A stretch of DNA of 64,000 nt from Acuticoccus sediminis (GTDB taxonomy: Bacteria; Pseudomonadota; Alphaproteobacteria; Rhizobiales; Amorphaceae), in contig NZ_QHHQ01000001.1 of NCBI RefSeq assembly GCF_003258595.1, positions 1,116,001 through 1,180,000 on the forward strand, written 5' to 3'. Of the stretch, positions 38,492-48,024 are shown one piece after another. The notes beneath the pieces were generated by a model that was given only the letters and a program-made list of their open reading frames with translations, had not been told where the DNA came from and made no database searches. Each line of letters starts with the position of its first letter. Within the stretch, counting starts at the first letter, position 1. A program made the position numbers and the translations under genes.

Positions 38492-39595
38492 TCAGCCCGG
38501 CAGGGCCGTCCCCCCGCAGCGCTGCAGCGCCTCGTCGATCATCCCGTAGGCGACGCGCGCGACCTGGGTGGTGCGGAAGAAGTTGATCAGCACGTCCCAC
38601 GGATCGGAGATGCGTTGCAGTCCGGAGATGAACACGACGAGCGTCGCGACGCTCGTCTCGCCCGAGACGACCAGATAGCCGCCGACGCACAGGACCATGA
38701 TCGGCCCCAGCGCGTCGAGGAAGTTGCCGAGGAAGGTCAGAAAGTACTTCAGCCGGTAGATGATCATCCGCAGCCTGAAGATATGGTCGGTGAGGCACCG
38801 GGCGAGCCGGTTGGACCCCGTGCCGCCGGCGACGATCTCGACCTCGGTCTCGCCGAGGCGCCGCAGCCGCTTGGTCTTCAGCCGGACGAGACGGTTGATC
38901 TGATGCTGGACCAGGGGGACGAGGATCGCCTGCGGCAGGTAGATGGCGACGGCGAGCACCGCGATCAGCGGCTCCACCCACAGCATGTAGGCGATCACCC
39001 AGGAAATGGTGGAGAGCTGGAGGGTCGGTACGGCGAAGCTGTCGCTGGCGAAGCCGCCGACGTCCTCCGCCTCCGCCAGCAGCATGGAGACCATCGTTCC
39101 GACGTCGACCGGCGCGTCCGTCGGCCCCTCGTGCGATGTGCCGGGTGACGGGCTGACACTCAGGATTCGCAGGCGCAGGCTCCGGGCGACGGTCTCCAGC
39201 ACGAGGGCCTTGCGCAGGTTCAGGGCATACTTCAGCGCGCCCTGGACGAGGATCAGCGCGAAGTAGATCGCGCCGTAGACGACGATGAGCCTCACCGATT
39301 GCCCGCTGACCGCGTCCTCCACGATACGGCGCTGGAGCTCGAGCGGGATCATCGCGAGGGGGCCGATGACGAACGTCAGCGCGAGGATGATGCCCTGCTG
39401 CGCGGCCGTCGTGTGCCAGACGTAGCCGTAGAGCGCGCGATGGCTCGCCATGCCGAGCGCCGGGCGGCGGCTGAACAGCGTGGCGAACAGCCGCAGACGG
39501 TGCATCCTGCGCGCGGCGTCGTGCGGGGCGAGCCGGGCGTGGCCGCGGCGCCGCGTCAGGCGGTCGAGGAAGTAGAGGTCCTGCGGCCGTGCCAT
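38492..39595 (-). CDS. ABC-transporter transmembrane protein without ATPase domain
   Basis: 367 residues containing a type I ABC exporter transmembrane domain: hydrophobic segments near 72-92, 104-122, 190-208, 212-232 and 290-312, with cytoplasmic loops LRKALVLETVARSLRLRILS and ETEVEIVAGGTGSNRLARCLTDHIFRLR similar to exporter coupling helices. The protein stops after the membrane region (GMIDEALQRCGGTALPG) where a nucleotide-binding domain would normally begin, and no separate ATPase gene is adjacent. Either it partners with an ATPase encoded elsewhere or it has a non-transport role. No frameshift remnant of an ATPase was seen downstream, where the convergent glk gene ends 15 nt away. Confidence 0.75.
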   Translation of the reverse strand: MARPQDLYFLDRLTRRRGHARLAPHDAARRMHRLRLFATLFSRRPALGMASHRALYGYVWHTTAAQQGIILALTFVIGPLAMIPLELQRRIVEDAVSGQSVRLIVVYGAIYFALILVQGALKYALNLRKALVLETVARSLRLRILSVSPSPGTSHEGPTDAPVDVGTMVSMLLAEAEDVGGFASDSFAVPTLQLSTISWVIAYMLWVEPLIAVLAVAIYLPQAILVPLVQHQINRLVRLKTKRLRRLGETEVEIVAGGTGSNRLARCLTDHIFRLRMIIYRLKYFLTFLGNFLDALGPIMVLCVGGYLVVSGETSVATLVVFISGLQRISDPWDVLINFFRTTQVARVAYGMIDEALQRCGGTALPG

Positions 39596-39911
39596 GGGAC
39601 GCTACAGGGTGCGCAGCCCGCTGGCGCGTGCCGTGTGCGAGGCGGCGGGGCGCGGACGGGCTTGCACCGTTGTCCTCCGGTCGGACCCGCTCCCCTCCGC
39701 GGCGATCGGCGGAGTGACCGCGAGCGATGACTGCGACATCTGTCCCATCCCGACCCCTCCGCGTTCGATGGCCGTGCCGCGATGCCGCAGGCCCCACCTG
39801 AAAACACGACAGGATCGGCCGCCGGTGAGTGGCGCGGTTGACGTGCGTCAATTGCCGGCGGTGCGAAGGAGCGATCGTGGGCCCCGGCGAACTCTCGTTG
39901 GGGAGGCTTCG
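39596..39911. promoter_or_regulatory. Divergent intergenic region ABC-TM / usp
   Basis: 316 bp without a credible gene. It contains the usp FNR/FixK box at 39838-39851, 242 nt from the divergent ABC-TM start. Nothing else recognised. Confidence 0.4.
39838..39851. promoter_or_regulatory. FNR/FixK-type box upstream of usp
   Basis: TTGAC-GTGC-GTCAA, perfect palindrome of half-sites, 60 nt before the usp ATG at 39912. Universal stress genes are known targets of FNR-family regulators in several proteobacteria. Confidence 0.8.
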
Positions 39912-40751
39912 ATGAGCACGACGATCAAGACCATTCTCGTCTATGCCGACCGCAGCGGGGCGTGCGGCCCGTTCCTGATCAAGGCGGCCGCGTTCGCCGC
40001 CGGTCATGACGCGCATCTGGTGGTGCTGGTCGTCGGCCTCGAGCCGACCTCGGCCTACGGCGGGCTCCCCGAGATCCCGTTCAGCAGCTATTTCGCCGAG
40101 GTCACGGCGGTCCACGAGGAGGTGCACCGCACGAGTTCCTGGGCCGACGAGAACCTTTCCGCCACCGGCGTCTCGTTCGACGTGCGCGGTATCGTCGTGC
40201 CTCACGGGACCGAGGGGCGGGCGGTGGCGCGGCACGCCCGCTACGCCGACCTGACGCTGGTCCCGCGCCTCGGCACCGACGGGTCCTGGCACCGTATCGT
40301 CGACGCGGCGCTCTTCGAGAGCGGGCATCCGGTGCTGCTATGCCCGCCGAAAGCCGCACTCGACCCCCTGGGAGAACGGGTGCTGATCGGCTGGGACGCA
40401 CGACCGGAGGCGGCGCGCGCGGTCAGCGATGCGCTGGGCCTCATCTCGGGCGCCAGCGACATCCGCGCGGTGACCGTCTCCTCGCGGACCGGGGCGCACG
40501 CCCACGGGGAGGACCCCGGCACGGATCTCGTCGCATTTCTCGCACGGCACGGCCTCCCCGTGCGGGTGGACGCGATCCCTCGCGACAACCGTTCGGTGGC
40601 CGACGCCATCCTGCGGCACGCGCATTCCATGGGCGCCGACCTCATCGTCTCCGGCGCCTACGGCCATTCGCGACTGAGCGAAATCATCATCGGTGGAGCG
40701 ACCCGGGACCTGATGCGGGTCACCGACCGGCCGCTCTTCATGGCGCACTGA
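39912..40751 (+). CDS. Universal stress protein, tandem-domain UspA family
   Basis: 279 residues made of two Usp-like halves. The C-terminal half has the ATP-binding pattern G-x2-G-x9-G(A/S) in SGAYGHSRLSEIIIGGATRDLM; the N-terminal half (IKTILVYADRSGACGPFLIKAAAFAAG) lacks a clear one. Usp proteins support survival during starvation and oxygen limitation. The ATG at 39912 follows GGGAGG at 39901-39906; upstream in-frame sequence from 39594 is not homologous. A perfect FNR/FixK box is 60 nt upstream. Flavodoxin gene 61 nt downstream, same strand. Confidence 0.9.
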   Translation: MSTTIKTILVYADRSGACGPFLIKAAAFAAGHDAHLVVLVVGLEPTSAYGGLPEIPFSSYFAEVTAVHEEVHRTSSWADENLSATGVSFDVRGIVVPHGTEGRAVARHARYADLTLVPRLGTDGSWHRIVDAALFESGHPVLLCPPKAALDPLGERVLIGWDARPEAARAVSDALGLISGASDIRAVTVSSRTGAHAHGEDPGTDLVAFLARHGLPVRVDAIPRDNRSVADAILRHAHSMGADLIVSGAYGHSRLSEIIIGGATRDLMRVTDRPLFMAH

Positions 40752-40812
40752 CGGGCGTGCGCCGCACGTGACCGTCCCAACGGCTGAGCCGCAACATCAC
40801 GGAGATCGACTG

Positions 40813-41295
40813 ATGCGCAATTTGCTAGTCGTCTACTTCTCGGAGACCGGGCACACGGCGCGTGCCGCGAGGGACGTCGCACTCCGGCTCGGAGGCGACC
40901 TCGATCGGATCGTACCGCTGATGCCGCAGAAGTCGTCGCCGCTGGCGAAGGCGTTCGCCGCGCTGATGGGGCGCGAGGAACTGGTCCACAATCCGGCCCG
41001 CAACCCGTCCGAATATGCGGTCGTCGTCATCGCCTCCCCGGTCTGGGCGGGCCGTCTTCCCCCGCCGGTGCGCGGCTACCTCGGCAAGGTCAAGGGTCGG
41101 CTCGGTGCGGTCGCCTTCCTCGTCACGTGCGGTGGCGGCGGCACCAGGGCGGCGTTCCGGTGCATGCGCGACGCCGCCGGCCGGCCGCCCATCGCGCAGG
41201 TCACGATCACCGACGCCGACCGCCGCTCGGGCATGGACGCGGGGAAGCTCGCCACATTCGCCGACATGCTGCGCGAGGAGCGCGCCGCGGCCTAG
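40813..41295 (+). CDS. Flavodoxin-family protein
   Basis: 160 residues with the FMN phosphate loop YFSETGHTARAARDVA at the N-terminus and the ring-stacking regions VVIASPVWAGRLPPPVRGYL and VTCGGGGTRAAFRCM. It is probably a small FMN electron carrier or quinone/flavin reductase. Start at the ATG at 40813 behind GGAGAT; a 15-residue in-frame extension lacks the flavodoxin strand. Downstream of usp on the same strand, so possibly in the same low-oxygen transcript. Confidence 0.87.
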   Translation: MRNLLVVYFSETGHTARAARDVALRLGGDLDRIVPLMPQKSSPLAKAFAALMGREELVHNPARNPSEYAVVVIASPVWAGRLPPPVRGYLGKVKGRLGAVAFLVTCGGGGTRAAFRCMRDAAGRPPIAQVTITDADRRSGMDAGKLATFADMLREERAAA

Positions 41296-41366
41296 GCCGC
41301 GGCCGGCCGGGCGGATCGTCGACGGGCGCGTCCGTGCGGTCCGGCCGGGCATGAGGACGACATCCC

Positions 41367-43097
41367 ATGTATTTCCACGCGCTCGCCACCGACTACGACG
41401 GAACGCTCGCGCGGGACGGCGTCGTCTACGCGGCGACGTGCATGGCGCTTCGCCGCTTCAAGGCCGGTGGACGCCGGCTCGTCCTCGTGACGGGTCGGGA
41501 GCTGCCGGACCTCGCCCGCGTCTTCCCCGCCCTCGACCTCTTCGACCGGGTGGTCGCCGAGAACGGCGCGCTGCTGTTCAATCCGGCGACGGGACGCGAG
41601 CGTGTGCTCGGCACCGCGCCGCCGGAGCGCTTCGTGCAGCGGCTCCGCTCGCTCGGCGTCGAGCCGATGTCCGTCGGCCGCGCCATCGTCGCGACGTGGG
41701 AGCCCCACCAGGGGAAGGTGCTCGAGGCCATCCGCGAGCTCGGCCTCGAATGGCAGATCGTCTTCAACAAGGGCGCGGTGATGGTCCTGCCGAGCGGGAT
41801 CAACAAGGAAACCGGCCTCGCCGCCGCGCTCGACGAGCTGGGCCTGTCGATCAACAACGCGGTCGGGGTCGGTGACGCGGAGAACGACCACGCCTTCCTC
41901 AGCGCGTCGGGTTGCTCCGCCGCCGTCGCCAACGCGCTCGACGGCCTGAAGGCGGAGGTCGACATCGTCCTCCGGCGGGACCACGGCGCGGGGGTCGTCG
42001 AGCTGATCGACCGGATCATCGCGGACGACGCCCGGCTTGCCGCGCCGCCGCGGCATGGCCTCTGCTACGGCGAGCTGGCCGGCGGCGGGCAGGCCGTGCT
42101 GGTCCCGCAGGGCGGCAACGTCCTCGTCACCGGGGCCACGGCGTGCGGGAAGACGACGCTCGCGATCGCCCTGTCCGAGGAGATGGCCGCCAAGGGCTTC
42201 GAGTTCGCCGTCATCGACCCGGAGAGCGACTACGAGGCGCTCGCGCATGCGGTCGCGATCGGCACCGAACGGGTCGCGCCGGTGCTCGCCGAGGCGATCC
42301 AGATCCTCGGCGACGCGAAGGTGAACCTCGTCGTCTGCACGCAGGCGATGAGCCTCGGCGAGCGCCAGGCCTTCCTCGCCGGCTTTCTCGGCGAGGCGGC
42401 GGCGCTGCGGGCCCGGACCGGACGGCCGCACTGGATCGTCGTCGACGAGGCGCATCAGGTGCTGCCGAGCGGTGGCGAGGCCGCCTCCCGGTTCGACGCG
42501 ATCGGCGTCGATGCCGCCATCCTCGTGACGCTCTCGCCGCAGCAGATCTCGCACAGGGTGCTCGCCTCGGTCGGCACCGTCCTCGCCATCGGCACGGACG
42601 CGCCGCTGGCGGTCGAGGCAGTCGCGGGCCGTCTCGGCATCGCGCCGCCGGTCGACATGCCGGCTCCGGCGGAGGGGCAGCTCCTGCGCTGGCTGCCGCG
42701 TGTGGCGGAGGCGCGGCCCGCGCTCGTCGACATCCACCCCTGCGCGCAGCCGCACCTGCGGCATCGGGGAAAGTATGCGCTCGGCGACCTCGGGCCCTGG
42801 CGGAGCTTCTATTTCCGCGGCCCGGCGCGGCGGCTCAACAGGGCCGCCAACAACCTCTACAGCTTCATCGAGGCGGGCGCCGAGGTCGGCGACGAGGTCT
42901 GGGCGTATCACCTGCACGCCGGCGACTACGCGTCCTGGTTTCGCGACGTCATCAAGGACGAGGACCTCGCGCGCCTCGCCGAAATCCTGGCGGCCGACGC
43001 GGCGATGACGCCCGGGGCCAGCCGCGAGGCCATCGCCGAGGCGGTGCGCGAGCGCTACGCGGGCCCCGCCGACGAGAGCTGGCGGCAGGGCCGCTGA
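41367..43097 (+). CDS. HAD phosphatase - P-loop ATPase fusion protein
   Basis: 576 residues in two parts. Residues 1-225 are a Cof/HAD-IIB phosphatase: nucleophile and acid D9 and D11 in ATDYDGTLARDG, VTGRELPDL, and the metal motif GVGDAENDHAFL. Residues 235-430 are a HerA/DUF87-like ATPase: Walker A GATACGKTT (256-264), VIDPESDYEAL, and Walker B HWIVVDEAHQVLP with D360-E361. The last 140 residues are unassigned. The pairing of a sugar-phosphate type phosphatase and a motor-like ATPase in one chain is unusual. The 71-nt gap after flavodoxin and same orientation allow one transcription unit. Function unknown. Confidence 0.8.
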   Translation: MYFHALATDYDGTLARDGVVYAATCMALRRFKAGGRRLVLVTGRELPDLARVFPALDLFDRVVAENGALLFNPATGRERVLGTAPPERFVQRLRSLGVEPMSVGRAIVATWEPHQGKVLEAIRELGLEWQIVFNKGAVMVLPSGINKETGLAAALDELGLSINNAVGVGDAENDHAFLSASGCSAAVANALDGLKAEVDIVLRRDHGAGVVELIDRIIADDARLAAPPRHGLCYGELAGGGQAVLVPQGGNVLVTGATACGKTTLAIALSEEMAAKGFEFAVIDPESDYEALAHAVAIGTERVAPVLAEAIQILGDAKVNLVVCTQAMSLGERQAFLAGFLGEAAALRARTGRPHWIVVDEAHQVLPSGGEAASRFDAIGVDAAILVTLSPQQISHRVLASVGTVLAIGTDAPLAVEAVAGRLGIAPPVDMPAPAEGQLLRWLPRVAEARPALVDIHPCAQPHLRHRGKYALGDLGPWRSFYFRGPARRLNRAANNLYSFIEAGAEVGDEVWAYHLHAGDYASWFRDVIKDEDLARLAEILAADAAMTPGASREAIAEAVRERYAGPADESWRQGR

Positions 43098-43116
43098 CGG
43101 CGCCGCCGCCCGGCCG

Positions 43117-45516
43117 TCAGGCGCGTGCGCGAAGGCGTGCCGCCGCGCCTTCTGCCTCGGCAACGACCTTCTTGACCGCGAGGAAGCTGTCCGGCGTCAC
43201 AGAGATCGAATCGATCCCCTCGCCGACGAGGAAGTGGGCGAACTCCGGATGGTCGCTGGGCGCCTGCCCGCAGAGGCCGATGACCGCGCCCGCCGCGTGC
43301 GCCTCGCGGATCACGGTGGCGATCATCCAGCGCACCGCGTCATCGTTCTCGTCGAAGAGCGGAGCGAGGATGTCCGAATCGCGGTCGACGCCGAGCGTGA
43401 GCTGCGTCAGGTCGTTGGAGCCGATGGAGAAGCCGTCGAAGCGCGATGCGAAGGCCTTCGCGAGGACCACGTTGGACGGGATCTCGGCCATGACGAACAC
43501 CTGGAGCCCGTCCTCGCCCCGCTTCAGGCCGTTCTCGGCCATCACGCCGAGCACCTTGTCGGCTTCCGTCACCGAACGGCAGAACGGCACCATCACGGCG
43601 ACGTTGGTGAAGCCGAGCCGGTTCCGCAGCATCGCTATGGCCCGGCACTCCAGCGCGAAGGCGGGGCGGTAGGCGTCGTTGGCGTAGCGCGAGGCGCCCC
43701 GGAAGCCGATCATCGGGTTCTCCTCGGCCGGCTCGAACGCCTTGCCGCCCAGGAGGCCGGCATACTCATTGGTCTTGAAGTCGCTGAAACGTACGAGGCA
43801 GCGGTTCGGATGGACCACGGCGGCGATCCGCGCGAGGCTCTGCGCCAGCGTCGTCACGAAGTACTCGGTGCGGTCGGCGTAGCCCTGCGTCAGGGCCTCG
43901 ATCTCGCGCCGGTCGGCCTCGCCCTCGACGGCGTCGAAGTGGACGAGCGCCATCGGGTGCACCCGGATCCGGTTAGCGATGACGAACTCCATCCGCGCGA
44001 GGCCCACGCCGTCCGTCGGCAGCCGCCACCAGCGGAACGCGGCGCCCGGATTGGCGAGGTTCAGCATGACCTTGGTCTTCGTCGCCGGAAGGTCGGTCAG
44101 CGTGAGCGTCTCGGCCGCGACGGTGGCGGCTCCTTCGTAGACGAAGCCGGTGTCGCCTTCCGCGCAGGAGACGGTCACCGTCTGTCCGGAGTGGAGGTGC
44201 TCGGTCGCGTCGCCGGTGCCGACGATCGCCGGCACGCCGAGCTCGCGCGAGACGATGGCGGCGTGGGAGGTGCGCCCGCCATGGTCGGTGACGATCGCGG
44301 CAGCCCGCTTCATCACCGGCACCCAGTCGGGATCGGTCGTACGCGTCACGAGGATCGCGCCGTCGACGAAGCGCGCCTGGTCGGCGACGTCCTCGATCAG
44401 GCAGACCTCGCCGGTGACGACCTGATCGCCGATGGCGAGGCCGGTCGCCAGGGGCCGGCCCTTGTCCTTGATGCGGTAGGTGCGCAGCGCCGTGTCGTGC
44501 TCCTGAGAGCGGACCGTCTCGGGGCGCGCCTGGACGATGTAGAGCCGGCCGTTCGCGCCGTCCCGCCCCCACTCGATGTCCATCGGGCAGCGGTAGTGCT
44601 CCTCGATCGTCACAGCCCAGCGCGCGAGGGTGAGGATGTCCTCGTCGCAGAGCACCATCCGCCGGCGCTCGGCCTTGGCGGTCGGCACCGTCCGGGTGCG
44701 GTCGGTGCCGGTGCCGTAGATCATCTTCACCGTCTTCTCGCCGCAGCGCTTCTCGACGATGGGCACGAGTGTGCCGTCGCTCAGGAACGGCTTGAAGACC
44801 ACGTACTCGTCCGGGTCGACCATGCCCTGGACCACCGTCTCGCCGAGGCCCCAGGCGGCGTTGATGACGACCACGCGGTCGAACCCGCTCTCGGGGTCGA
44901 TGGTGAACATCACGCCCGAGCCGCCGATGTCGGTGCGCACCATGATCTGGACGCCGACGGAGAGGGCGACGGAGAGGTGGTCGAAGCCCTTCGCCTCCCG
45001 GTAGGCGATCGCCCGGTCGGTGAAGAGGGAGGCGAAGCAGCGCCGGACCGCGTCGAGGAGCGCGCCGGGGCCGGACACGTTGAGGAATGTCTCCTGCTGG
45101 CCTGCGAAGCTGGCGTCGGCGAGGTCCTCGGCGGTCGCGCTCGAGCGGACGGCGACCGCAGCGTTCGTCTCGCCGACCCTGCGGCACAGCGCCTCGTAGG
45201 CCTCGACGATCGTCTGGGCGAGCGGATCGGGCCACGGCGCGGCGACGATGGCCTGCCGGATCGCCCTCGCGATGTCGGGCAGCGTGCCCCGCCGGGCGGC
45301 GAGGTCGGCCAGCAGGCTGCGGATGCGCGGCTCGAGTGCGTTTGCGGCGATGAACGCGCGGTAGGCGGTGGAGGACGTCGCGAAGCCTGGCGGCACCTCG
45401 ATGCCTTTCGCGCCGAGCGTCGCGATCATCTCGCCCAGCGAGGCGTTCTTGCCGCCGACCGTGGCGACGTCGCCGCGGCGCGCGTTCTCCAGCCAAACGA
45501 TCGCTTCGTTGCCCAT
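43117..45516 (-). CDS. ppsA: Phosphoenolpyruvate synthase
   Basis: 799 residues, the PpsA length. N-terminal ATP-grasp domain (TVGGKNASLGEMIATL, AVRSSATAEDLADASFAGQQETFLN, GGSGVMFTIDPESGF), phosphohistidine domain with the catalytic His in HGGRTSHAAIVSRELGVPAIVG, and a C-terminal PEP-binding TIM barrel with ECRAIAMLRNRLGF and IGLCGQAPSDHPEFA. It converts pyruvate, ATP and water to PEP, AMP and phosphate. The ATG at 45516 is chosen for GGAGGAAG 5 nt upstream and the MGNEAIVWL start; 42 further in-frame residues are excluded because they run into the promoter. FNR/FixK box 73 nt upstream; PfkB gene upstream on the same strand. Confidence 0.94.
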   Translation of the reverse strand: MGNEAIVWLENARRGDVATVGGKNASLGEMIATLGAKGIEVPPGFATSSTAYRAFIAANALEPRIRSLLADLAARRGTLPDIARAIRQAIVAAPWPDPLAQTIVEAYEALCRRVGETNAAVAVRSSATAEDLADASFAGQQETFLNVSGPGALLDAVRRCFASLFTDRAIAYREAKGFDHLSVALSVGVQIMVRTDIGGSGVMFTIDPESGFDRVVVINAAWGLGETVVQGMVDPDEYVVFKPFLSDGTLVPIVEKRCGEKTVKMIYGTGTDRTRTVPTAKAERRRMVLCDEDILTLARWAVTIEEHYRCPMDIEWGRDGANGRLYIVQARPETVRSQEHDTALRTYRIKDKGRPLATGLAIGDQVVTGEVCLIEDVADQARFVDGAILVTRTTDPDWVPVMKRAAAIVTDHGGRTSHAAIVSRELGVPAIVGTGDATEHLHSGQTVTVSCAEGDTGFVYEGAATVAAETLTLTDLPATKTKVMLNLANPGAAFRWWRLPTDGVGLARMEFVIANRIRVHPMALVHFDAVEGEADRREIEALTQGYADRTEYFVTTLAQSLARIAAVVHPNRCLVRFSDFKTNEYAGLLGGKAFEPAEENPMIGFRGASRYANDAYRPAFALECRAIAMLRNRLGFTNVAVMVPFCRSVTEADKVLGVMAENGLKRGEDGLQVFVMAEIPSNVVLAKAFASRFDGFSIGSNDLTQLTLGVDRDSDILAPLFDENDDAVRWMIATVIREAHAAGAVIGLCGQAPSDHPEFAHFLVGEGIDSISVTPDSFLAVKKVVAEAEGAAARLRARA

Positions 45517-45589
45517 CCCGGCTTCCTCCGCTGTCAGGCGGCCGACCGACGCCGCCCCGACAGGGTGGCGCGGTTCCGGCCGGACCGCC

Positions 45590-45603
45590 TTGACGATCAT
45601 CAA
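45590..45603. promoter_or_regulatory. FNR/FixK-type box upstream of ppsA
   Basis: On the ppsA strand TTGAT-GATC-GTCAA, a full consensus match, 73 nt before the ATG at 45516. It lies between the pfkB stop and ppsA start, so ppsA probably has its own promoter. Confidence 0.8.
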
Positions 45604-45670
45604 ACCCGGAGCGGCGCCGAACCTGGGCGGCCGTCCGCGCACCCGGCGGAGGGGACCGGCGGGACGGCGG

Positions 45671-46618
45671 TCAGGTGAGGTGCGACGCGGGCGTCACCGT
45701 GTGCCACTCGACCTTGTCGAGGAGGCGCCGGGCGTCGGCCGGGTCGCTGAGCTCGGTCCCGGGCGTGAGGAGGGCGGCAGCCCCGGCCGCGGCGCCGTGC
45801 GCGACGGCGTCGGCCAGCGAGGCGCCGTCGTCGAGCGCGGCGAGGAGCGCGCCGAGCATCGAGTCGCCCGCGCCGACGGCGCTGACGAGCGGGACCTCCG
45901 GGGCGTTGTAGGCGATCGCCTCCTCGCCGGTGACGAGGAGCGCGCCGTCCTCCCCGAGCGAGACGAGGATGTTGTCGGCATGACCGTTCGCGATCGCCTC
46001 GCGGGAGAACGCGATCCGCTCGTCGGTGGTCGGGAGGCTTCGCCCGGCCATCCCCTCCAGCTCGCGAAGGTTCGGCTTGATGAGATAGGCGCCCCGTGCG
46101 CCCGCCAGGATCTCCCCCGGGCCGTCGAGCACGAAGCGCGCACCGAGCTGCCGCGCCTCGGCGCAGAGCGAGGCGAGGAAGCCGGGCGAGGTGTCCGCCG
46201 GCAGGCTGCCGCTGTGGACCACGAAGGACGGCCGTCCGAGCGCCGCGACGGCCCGGGCGACCGCCGCCTCCTCGCCGGGGGTGATGGGAGGGCCAGGCAT
46301 CACGAAGCGGAACTGCTCGCCGTCCGACCGCTGCGTCACGGTGAAGCTCTGGCGGGTCTCGCCGGCGATCGGGACGGTCTTCACGTCGAGCCCCTCGGCC
46401 GCGGCGAGGTCGGCCACGCGCTGTCCGGCGAGCCCGCCGGCGGTCAGCACCGCGACGACCGATGCGCCGAAGCGGCGGGCGACGCGCGCGACGTTGATCC
46501 CGCCACCGCCGGCGTTCACCAGCGGCGCGGTGCAGCGCAGCTTGTCCGTCGGGCGCACCGAGTCGACGCTGGTGGCGACATCGAGCGCGGGGTTGGTGGT
46601 GACGGTGACGATCGGCAT
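45671..46618 (-). CDS. pfkB: 6-phosphofructokinase II (PfkB family)
   Basis: 315-residue ribokinase-fold sugar kinase. The N-terminal DKLRCTAPLVNAGGGGINVAR matches E. coli PfkB rather than FruK or ribokinase; GEQFRFVMPGPPITPGEE and the catalytic/anion-hole VGAGDSMLGALLAALDDGASLADAV complete the signature. It phosphorylates fructose-6-phosphate to fructose-1,6-bisphosphate. With glk, ppsA and pta-ackA it forms a glycolysis/fermentation set in this window. FNR/FixK box 106 nt upstream. Confidence 0.92.
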   Translation of the reverse strand: MPIVTVTTNPALDVATSVDSVRPTDKLRCTAPLVNAGGGGINVARVARRFGASVVAVLTAGGLAGQRVADLAAAEGLDVKTVPIAGETRQSFTVTQRSDGEQFRFVMPGPPITPGEEAAVARAVAALGRPSFVVHSGSLPADTSPGFLASLCAEARQLGARFVLDGPGEILAGARGAYLIKPNLRELEGMAGRSLPTTDERIAFSREAIANGHADNILVSLGEDGALLVTGEEAIAYNAPEVPLVSAVGAGDSMLGALLAALDDGASLADAVAHGAAAGAAALLTPGTELSDPADARRLLDKVEWHTVTPASHLT

Positions 46619-46956
46619 GTCGAGGCTCCACGGGGGTCGTCCCTAACCGAAGCGTTCGGCGCGCCCGCGTCAACCGACGTGAGGTCGATGGGCGGCGCCG
46701 TTCCGCCGGGGCGGCGGCGGAGGTTTGATATCGGTCAACGCACTGGCGCCGGCGGGATGCGACATGTCGGAGGTCCCGATACCGCGAGCGGCACGATGTC
46801 CCAACCGAGGTCCACTCCTGCGTTGGCCTGTCCGGCGCCTGCCGCCCGTGCGGCAAGCCGGTCCGCGCGCCCGCGCGGGACGGCTGCGCGTCCCGCCGTC
46901 GCGCCGCCGCCCGCACACCGCCGCGCAGACGATGTGCAGCCGCCGGCGGGTGGCGC
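46619..46956. promoter_or_regulatory. Divergent intergenic region pfkB / hlyD
   Basis: 338 bp with no credible gene; it holds one FNR/FixK box at 46725-46738, which could serve either or both divergent units. Confidence 0.45.
46725..46738. promoter_or_regulatory. FNR/FixK-type box between pfkB and the exporter operon
   Basis: TTGAT-ATCG-GTCAA, full consensus. It is 106 nt from the pfkB ATG (minus strand) and 218 nt from the hlyD GTG (plus strand); spacing favours pfkB, but control of both is possible. Confidence 0.75.
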
Positions 46957-48024
46957 GTGAGGCGCAGGCGCTGGGTCATCCTCCTCGTCCTCGCCGGGGT
47001 CGCCGCCGCGGCGTACGCCGTCTGGTCGGGGCGCAACGGAAACGGGCTGCCGGAGGGCTTCGCCGCCGCCAACGGGCGGCTCGAGGCGGTGGAGATCGAC
47101 GTCGCGACCAAAGGCTCCGGACGCGTCGAGGCGCTCCTCGTGGACGAGGGACAGCGTGTCGACGAGGGGCAGGAGCTGGCGCGGATGGACGTCGCGGTGC
47201 TGCTGGCGCAGAAGCGCGAGGCCGAGGCCAATCTGCACCGCGCCGAGATCAACGTCGACACCGCCGGCGACCTGATCCGCCAGCAGGAGGCCGAGCGCCG
47301 CGCGGCGGATGCCACCGTCGAGCAGCGCAAGGCCGAAGTGGCGGTGGCGGAGAAGATCTTCGACCGCGTCAAGGAGCTCGTGGCGCGGGGGACCGCGCCG
47401 ATCGAGCGGCTCGACAACGCGACCGCGACCCTCGACGGTGCCCGCGCCGCGCTCGCGGCGGCTGAGGCCGGAGTCGCTGCCGCCGAGGCCGCCGTGGGCT
47501 ACGCCCGGTCCGAGGAGGTCGCCGCGCGCGCCGGCGTCGACGCCGCCAAGGCGACGCTGGAGCGCATCAAGGCGGACATCGACGACACGAACCTGCGCTC
47601 GCCGCGGGAGGGACGCGTCCAGTATATCGTCGCCCGGCCGGGGGAAGTGCTGGCTTCCGGCGGCGTGATCCTCAACCTCGTCGACCTCACCGACGTCTAC
47701 ATGACGTTCTTCCTGCCGACGGCGGACGCCGGCCGCGTCGCGCTGGGAACCGACGTGCGCCTCGTGCTCGACGCCGCGCCGCAGTACGTGATCCCCGCCG
47801 CGGTGAGCTACGTCGCCGACGTCGCCCAGTTCACGCCGAAGACGGTCGAGACCGCGGACGAACGCGCGAAGCTGATGTTCCGCATCAAGGCTGCCATCCC
47901 GCAGGACCTCCTGAAGAAGTACATCGCCTACGTGAAGACCGGCCTGCCGGGCACGGCCTACGTCCGCCTCGATCCCGCCACGCCCTGGCCCGAGCAGCTC
48001 GAGGTGAAGCTGCCCGATGAGTGA
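46957..48024 (+). CDS. HlyD-family membrane fusion protein (YhiI-like)
   Basis: 355-residue periplasmic adaptor of an ABC exporter. A single N-terminal membrane anchor ([18 protein letters not shown]), a biotinyl-lipoyl half-motif ([39 protein letters not shown]), a long alpha-hairpin coiled coil (about 80-205), then the second lipoyl half ([28 protein letters not shown]). The GTG start at 46957 has a weak ribosome site. The 3' end overlaps the RbbA-like gene by 8 nt. This is the yhiI-rbbA-yhhJ gene order of E. coli. Confidence 0.9.
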   Translation: MRRRRWVILLVLAGVAAAAYAVWSGRNGNGLPEGFAAANGRLEAVEIDVATKGSGRVEALLVDEGQRVDEGQELARMDVAVLLAQKREAEANLHRAEINVDTAGDLIRQQEAERRAADATVEQRKAEVAVAEKIFDRVKELVARGTAPIERLDNATATLDGARAALAAAEAGVAAAEAAVGYARSEEVAARAGVDAAKATLERIKADIDDTNLRSPREGRVQYIVARPGEVLASGGVILNLVDLTDVYMTFFLPTADAGRVALGTDVRLVLDAAPQYVIPAAVSYVADVAQFTPKTVETADERAKLMFRIKAAIPQDLLKKYIAYVKTGLPGTAYVRLDPATPWPEQLEVKLPDE

